NCBI RefSeq assembly: GCF_007858435.1
Contig: NZ_VIGW01000005.1
Coordinates: 186,001-250,000 of the forward strand
Length of the DNA stretch: 64,000 nucleotides
Direction of reading: 5' to 3'
DNA from: Tsukamurella asaccharolytica
GTDB lineage: Bacteria; Actinomycetota; Actinomycetes; Mycobacteriales; Mycobacteriaceae
The translations under genes and the position numbers were made by a program. Positions 61,263 to 64,000 of the stretch are shown one piece after another. Positions within the stretch are counted from its first letter, which is position 1, and each line of letters opens with the position of its first letter. The notes beneath the pieces are model-generated. The model had not been told where the DNA came from. It saw nothing but the letters and a program-made list of their open reading frames with translations, and did no database searches.

Positions 61263-62063
61263 GTGGCTGACTTCCTGCGGTACGTGGCGCTCGGGGACTC
61301 CTTCACGGAAGGCGTCGGCGATCCCGATCCGACGGGGACGCACGAGTACCGGGGCTGGTCCGACCGCGTGGCCGAGGTGCTGGCTGCGCGCTCGCCCGAG
61401 TTCGGCTACGCGAACCTGGCGATCCGCGGCAAGAAGATGGACCAGATCGTCGCCGAGCAGGTGGAGCCGTGCCTGGAGCTGGCCCCGGATCTGGTCACCG
61501 TGTACGCGGGCGCCAACGACCTCATCCGGCCGTCGGTCGACGTCGACGCCGTGGTCGAGGCCTATGACGCGATGCTGGGTCGGCTCGTCGACTCCGGCGC
61601 GACCGTCGTGGTGTGGACGGCCGCCGACACGCACGGCAGCGGGATCTTCGGCGCGCTCCGCGGACGCTTCGCGATCTACAACGAACTGGTCCGCGAGATC
61701 GCGTCCGACCGGGGGCTCGTGCTACTCGACTACTGGCGGCTCAAGGAGTACCGCGACCTGCGGATGTGGGAGTTCGACCGCATCCACATGTCGCAGCCCG
61801 GACACCTGCGGATGGCGATCGAGGTGCTCGACGTGCTGGGCGTTCCGCATTCACTCGTGGCGGACGATCTCGGGCCCGAGCCGGTGATCACGCCGGCGGA
61901 GGATCGCGAGATCAAGAGGAAGTGGCGGCGCGAATTCGCCTACCCGTGGGTCTCGCGCCGCCTGCGCGGCATCTCCACCGGCGACGGCCTGCCGCCGAAG
62001 TACCCGACGCTGATGCGACCGGCGGGGGTGGACGTGTCGGAGGCCGTAGGCGACGGGTCCTGA
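61263..62063 (+). CDS. SGNH/GDSL-family hydrolase
   Basis: 266 residues. Block I GDSFTEG (11-17, nucleophile Ser13), block III GAND (83-86) and a C-terminal DRIHMSQPGH with the catalytic Asp/His pair. No signal peptide, so a cytosolic esterase or deacylase. AGGAG ribosome site before the GTG. It follows manB by 11 bases, ending the rmlD-wbbL-manB operon, so a role on a sugar or lipid ester is plausible but unproven. The last 40 residues are a basic extension with no motif. Confidence 0.88.
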   Translation: MADFLRYVALGDSFTEGVGDPDPTGTHEYRGWSDRVAEVLAARSPEFGYANLAIRGKKMDQIVAEQVEPCLELAPDLVTVYAGANDLIRPSVDVDAVVEAYDAMLGRLVDSGATVVVWTAADTHGSGIFGALRGRFAIYNELVREIASDRGLVLLDYWRLKEYRDLRMWEFDRIHMSQPGHLRMAIEVLDVLGVPHSLVADDLGPEPVITPAEDREIKRKWRREFAYPWVSRRLRGISTGDGLPPKYPTLMRPAGVDVSEAVGDGS

Positions 62064-62590
62064 TCTACGCCGGAGTAGTCAGGGCTGGTCGTTGCTGGTC
62101 GTGGCCAAGCAATACACGGATGCCAGAGGGTTGCGCCCTGTCATCCATTCAGATGGTTGATCGATTCGTTGTAGTCAACAACACTGATCACGTGAATTTG
62201 TCTCTGTCTGTACGTCGCAGCCGTCGCATCGGAGCTGTTATTTTGCGGGCCATTTCCGCTGGAGCTATGAAATATTGATTAACTGACTGATTCTCGCTGG
62301 GAGGCCGTGGAGAGGGCCGAGTGCCCTTCCGTATCCGCGTTGTGGATGAGGGCTGGAATTCTGAAATTGGCCTGCGCGGATAGTCCGGGCGCCTGCTGCT
62401 GCAGTACTTGGCGCTGACGTCGTCTAGCGCGGCGGCGACAGAGTTTCGTCGATGGGTTTCGCGCGTGGTGCGCGGGTGGTGGTTACAGACCGCGTTCTGT
62501 CATCCGATCAGACGATTGTTCGGTTGTGCAGGATCGATGAGGCTGGTCCGGTGAAGTGTGTGTGGATGGCCTCTGTGATGGGGAGTGCCC
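62064..62590. other. 527-base intergenic region of lower GC, no gene supported
   Basis: I find no convincing coding frame. Base composition falls to near even GC/AT around 62160-62290, unlike the rest of the window. Small symmetric features include AGGG-ttgcg-CCCT (62127-62139) and a GTTG-tagt-CAAC pair near 62170. It may mark an insertion boundary before the transporter gene. Confidence 0.5.
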
Positions 62591-64000
62591 GTGAGCGGTG
62601 ATGAGCCCAAGTTGATGCGGTTCGATCCGGCCGCCGGGGCGTACGTGCCTAACGGGCCGGCGCAATCCCACGGGAGTGTGTATCCGCAGGCAGAGCCCGA
62701 GGCTCGCTCTCAGCCCGGTGAGCCTCGGACGCAGCGTATTCAGGCGGGACCGGCGATGCAGCAGCGTCCTGTGCGGCCGTCCCCGCCGGTGCGGGCAGCC
62801 CCACCCGAGCGTCTGCCAGTACCGCCGAGAACCGGACCGGCGCCGTCGAGGGGGACTCGTCCGATGCCTCCGGTAGGGCGTCCCTTCGTGCAGCAACCGC
62901 AGGTGCAGAGACTGCCGGCGCCGCGTCCCCCACTGCCCGCCTACGCGCCGGCATCCGCGGGCGGGGCGGGTTCCCCGAGTGCCGCGCGCTCGGGAAGGGA
63001 CGGCGGATCGGCGCGCGCGCCGCGCGAAGGCGGCCCGTGGCCTGAGTTCCTGGCGAGCACGTTCGGATGGTTCGACCTCTTCCTGTACGGCACGCTAACC
63101 GCGCTCGTGTTCCCCAGCGTGTTCTTCCCTTTTGCGGAGGACTTGGTGCTCGCCACGGCGATGACCTATCTCGTGCCGTTCCTGGTGCGGCCCGTCGGCG
63201 GGCTGTTCTTCGGGCACATCGGTGACGTGCGCGGGCGCCGATATGCGACCGCGCTGGCATTGGCGATCCTCGCAGTCGCCACGATGCTGATGGCGTTGGT
63301 TCCCTCGTACTCCACGATTGGAATCGCTGCACCGGTGATCGTGCTGCTGTTGCGCATGGTGCAGATGGCTGCCATAGGTGGGCTTTCGGTCGGGGCGTCG
63401 GTGAACGCTGCGGAACGAGCACCCGCACGGTTTCGAGGCATGTGGTCAGCCCTCTCTCAGTCTGGTCTGGCCGCGGGCAGCGCGGCGGCGAGCGCCGCTG
63501 TGTTGGTTCCTACCGTGATCCTCCCGGAGGGCATCTTCGCCGAGTGGGTCTGGCGTGCGGTAGTACTGCTCGGCGCTGGTCTTTCCGTCGTTCTCGCACT
63601 CGTGCTGCCGAGGATCGTTGATGAGTCGCCAGTCTTCCGAGATCGTCGCAGCATTGCCGATCGAGCGGATTTCGGAGCGGGATTCGCGGGCATCTTCGAT
63701 TCCGGCTGGCGTGGTGTTCTGTACGGAGCGGGTCTGCGATTCGGTGAATCGGTGTTCCTGTTCTTCCTGCTCGGCTTCGCCTTGGTTTTCGCAGGTCCTG
63801 GATGGTCGGAAACCAGATGGGTCCTGCTGTTCGCGGCGGTGCTGCACTGCGGGTTCATCATCGGTGCGGGGGCGGCCTCGGACAGGATTGGGCGGCGGCC
63901 TGTTCTGGCGGCAGGAATCGGACTGTCGGTCGTCTGGGCGCTCGTCGCCTTCCCTGTGCTGCTGTCAGGTAGCCTCACCGCGTTTACGCTGGTGATTGTC
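62591..64000 (+). CDS. Partial MFS transporter, metabolite:H+ symporter (MHS) type, with long disordered N-terminus
   Basis: 470 codons in the window; the stop is beyond the right edge. The first 145 or so residues are Pro/Gln/Arg-rich with no structure (repeated PQ, RP, PPR segments). From about 150 there are MFS helices: STFGWFDLFLYG starts TM1 in the style of the MHS family (FDFFLYG), GHIGDVRGRRYATALALAI is the motif A loop after TM2, and later helices continue to the edge. MHS members import shikimate, betaine, dicarboxylates and similar with protons. GTG start with GGGGAG six bases upstream. Third-base use is less GC-biased than in neighbours, suggesting transfer. Confidence 0.82.
   Translation, partial: MSGDEPKLMRFDPAAGAYVPNGPAQSHGSVYPQAEPEARSQPGEPRTQRIQAGPAMQQRPVRPSPPVRAAPPERLPVPPRTGPAPSRGTRPMPPVGRPFVQQPQVQRLPAPRPPLPAYAPASAGGAGSPSAARSGRDGGSARAPREGGPWPEFLASTFGWFDLFLYGTLTALVFPSVFFPFAEDLVLATAMTYLVPFLVRPVGGLFFGHIGDVRGRRYATALALAILAVATMLMALVPSYSTIGIAAPVIVLLLRMVQMAAIGGLSVGASVNAAERAPARFRGMWSALSQSGLAAGSAAASAAVLVPTVILPEGIFAEWVWRAVVLLGAGLSVVLALVLPRIVDESPVFRDRRSIADRADFGAGFAGIFDSGWRGVLYGAGLRFGESVFLFFLLGFALVFAGPGWSETRWVLLFAAVLHCGFIIGAGAASDRIGRRPVLAAGIGLSVVWALVAFPVLLSGSLTAFTLVIV

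Noticed and set aside
62083-62278. Short plus-strand frame continuing past the SGNH gene
   Set aside because: It belongs to a different frame than the hydrolase, has no start with a ribosome site and no recognisable features.

Overview
The window looks like a chromosomal segment of a high-GC, mycolic-acid-type actinobacterium (order Mycobacteriales). Gene content and order follow the Mycobacterium tuberculosis Rv3264-Rv3309 neighbourhood in rearranged form: upp, pmmB, punA, amiB1/amiA1, lpdA, glpD, lhr, accA3, sufE/sseA, maf, accE5/accD5, birA, a PH-domain protein, gtrA, purK/purE, fadE25, an LCP-type cpsA, rmlD, wbbL and manB. An LGFP-repeat exported protein, a DUF222/HNH protein and a partial ESX-type protein support this. 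My best guess at genus is Tsukamurella or a close relative such as Gordonia. That is inference from gene order and style, not a database match. I see no rRNA or tRNA genes, no CRISPR array, and no insertion sequence with a transposase.

Positions 1-7044 hold nucleoside and sugar-phosphate salvage (upp, pmmB, punA), an enoyl-CoA hydratase-like gene and two M20 amidohydrolases. Positions 7045-9540 form a small accessory patch: a long hairpin, a doubly truncated TetR remnant, an SDR lacking its catalytic Tyr/Lys, an ArsR-type regulator and a small hypothetical. Positions 9536-19689 carry central carbon genes: lpdA, pfkA, a SorC/CggR-type regulator, gap, an aminotransferase, and glpK divergent from glpD. 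The pfkA-regulator and regulator-gap gaps share a palindrome, which suggests a dedicated glycolytic switch. Positions 19690-33365 are a mixed stretch: a NarL-type two-component pair, a META lipoprotein, a DHA2 exporter, an SRPBCC protein, dodecin, a thioesterase, the giant helicase lhr, the LGFP protein, an FMN reductase, an XRE-cupin regulator and DUF222/HNH.

Positions 33362-48450 are one long minus-strand run. It holds the acyl-CoA carboxylase genes accD5, accE5 and accA3 together with maf, sseA and sufE. Between maf and sseA sits a block of four condensation-domain (PapA-like) acyltransferases, a GT1 glycosyltransferase and a polytopic membrane protein. A fifth PapA-like gene lies between sufE and accA3. 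This block is the strongest candidate for an undescribed system, probably making a multiply acylated glycolipid.

Positions 48512-62063 return to conserved functions: birA, a PH-domain protein, a response regulator with a convergent histidine kinase, gtrA, purK-purE, fadE25, a TIGR03089 protein overlapping an LCP ligase, and rmlD-wbbL-manB for the arabinogalactan linker and GDP-mannose, followed by an SGNH hydrolase. After 62064 base composition drops visibly. The window ends inside an MHS-type transporter with a long disordered N-terminus.

Many genes begin six or seven bases after a TANNNT hexamer, which suggests widespread leaderless transcription. Several start sites below are chosen partly on that basis.
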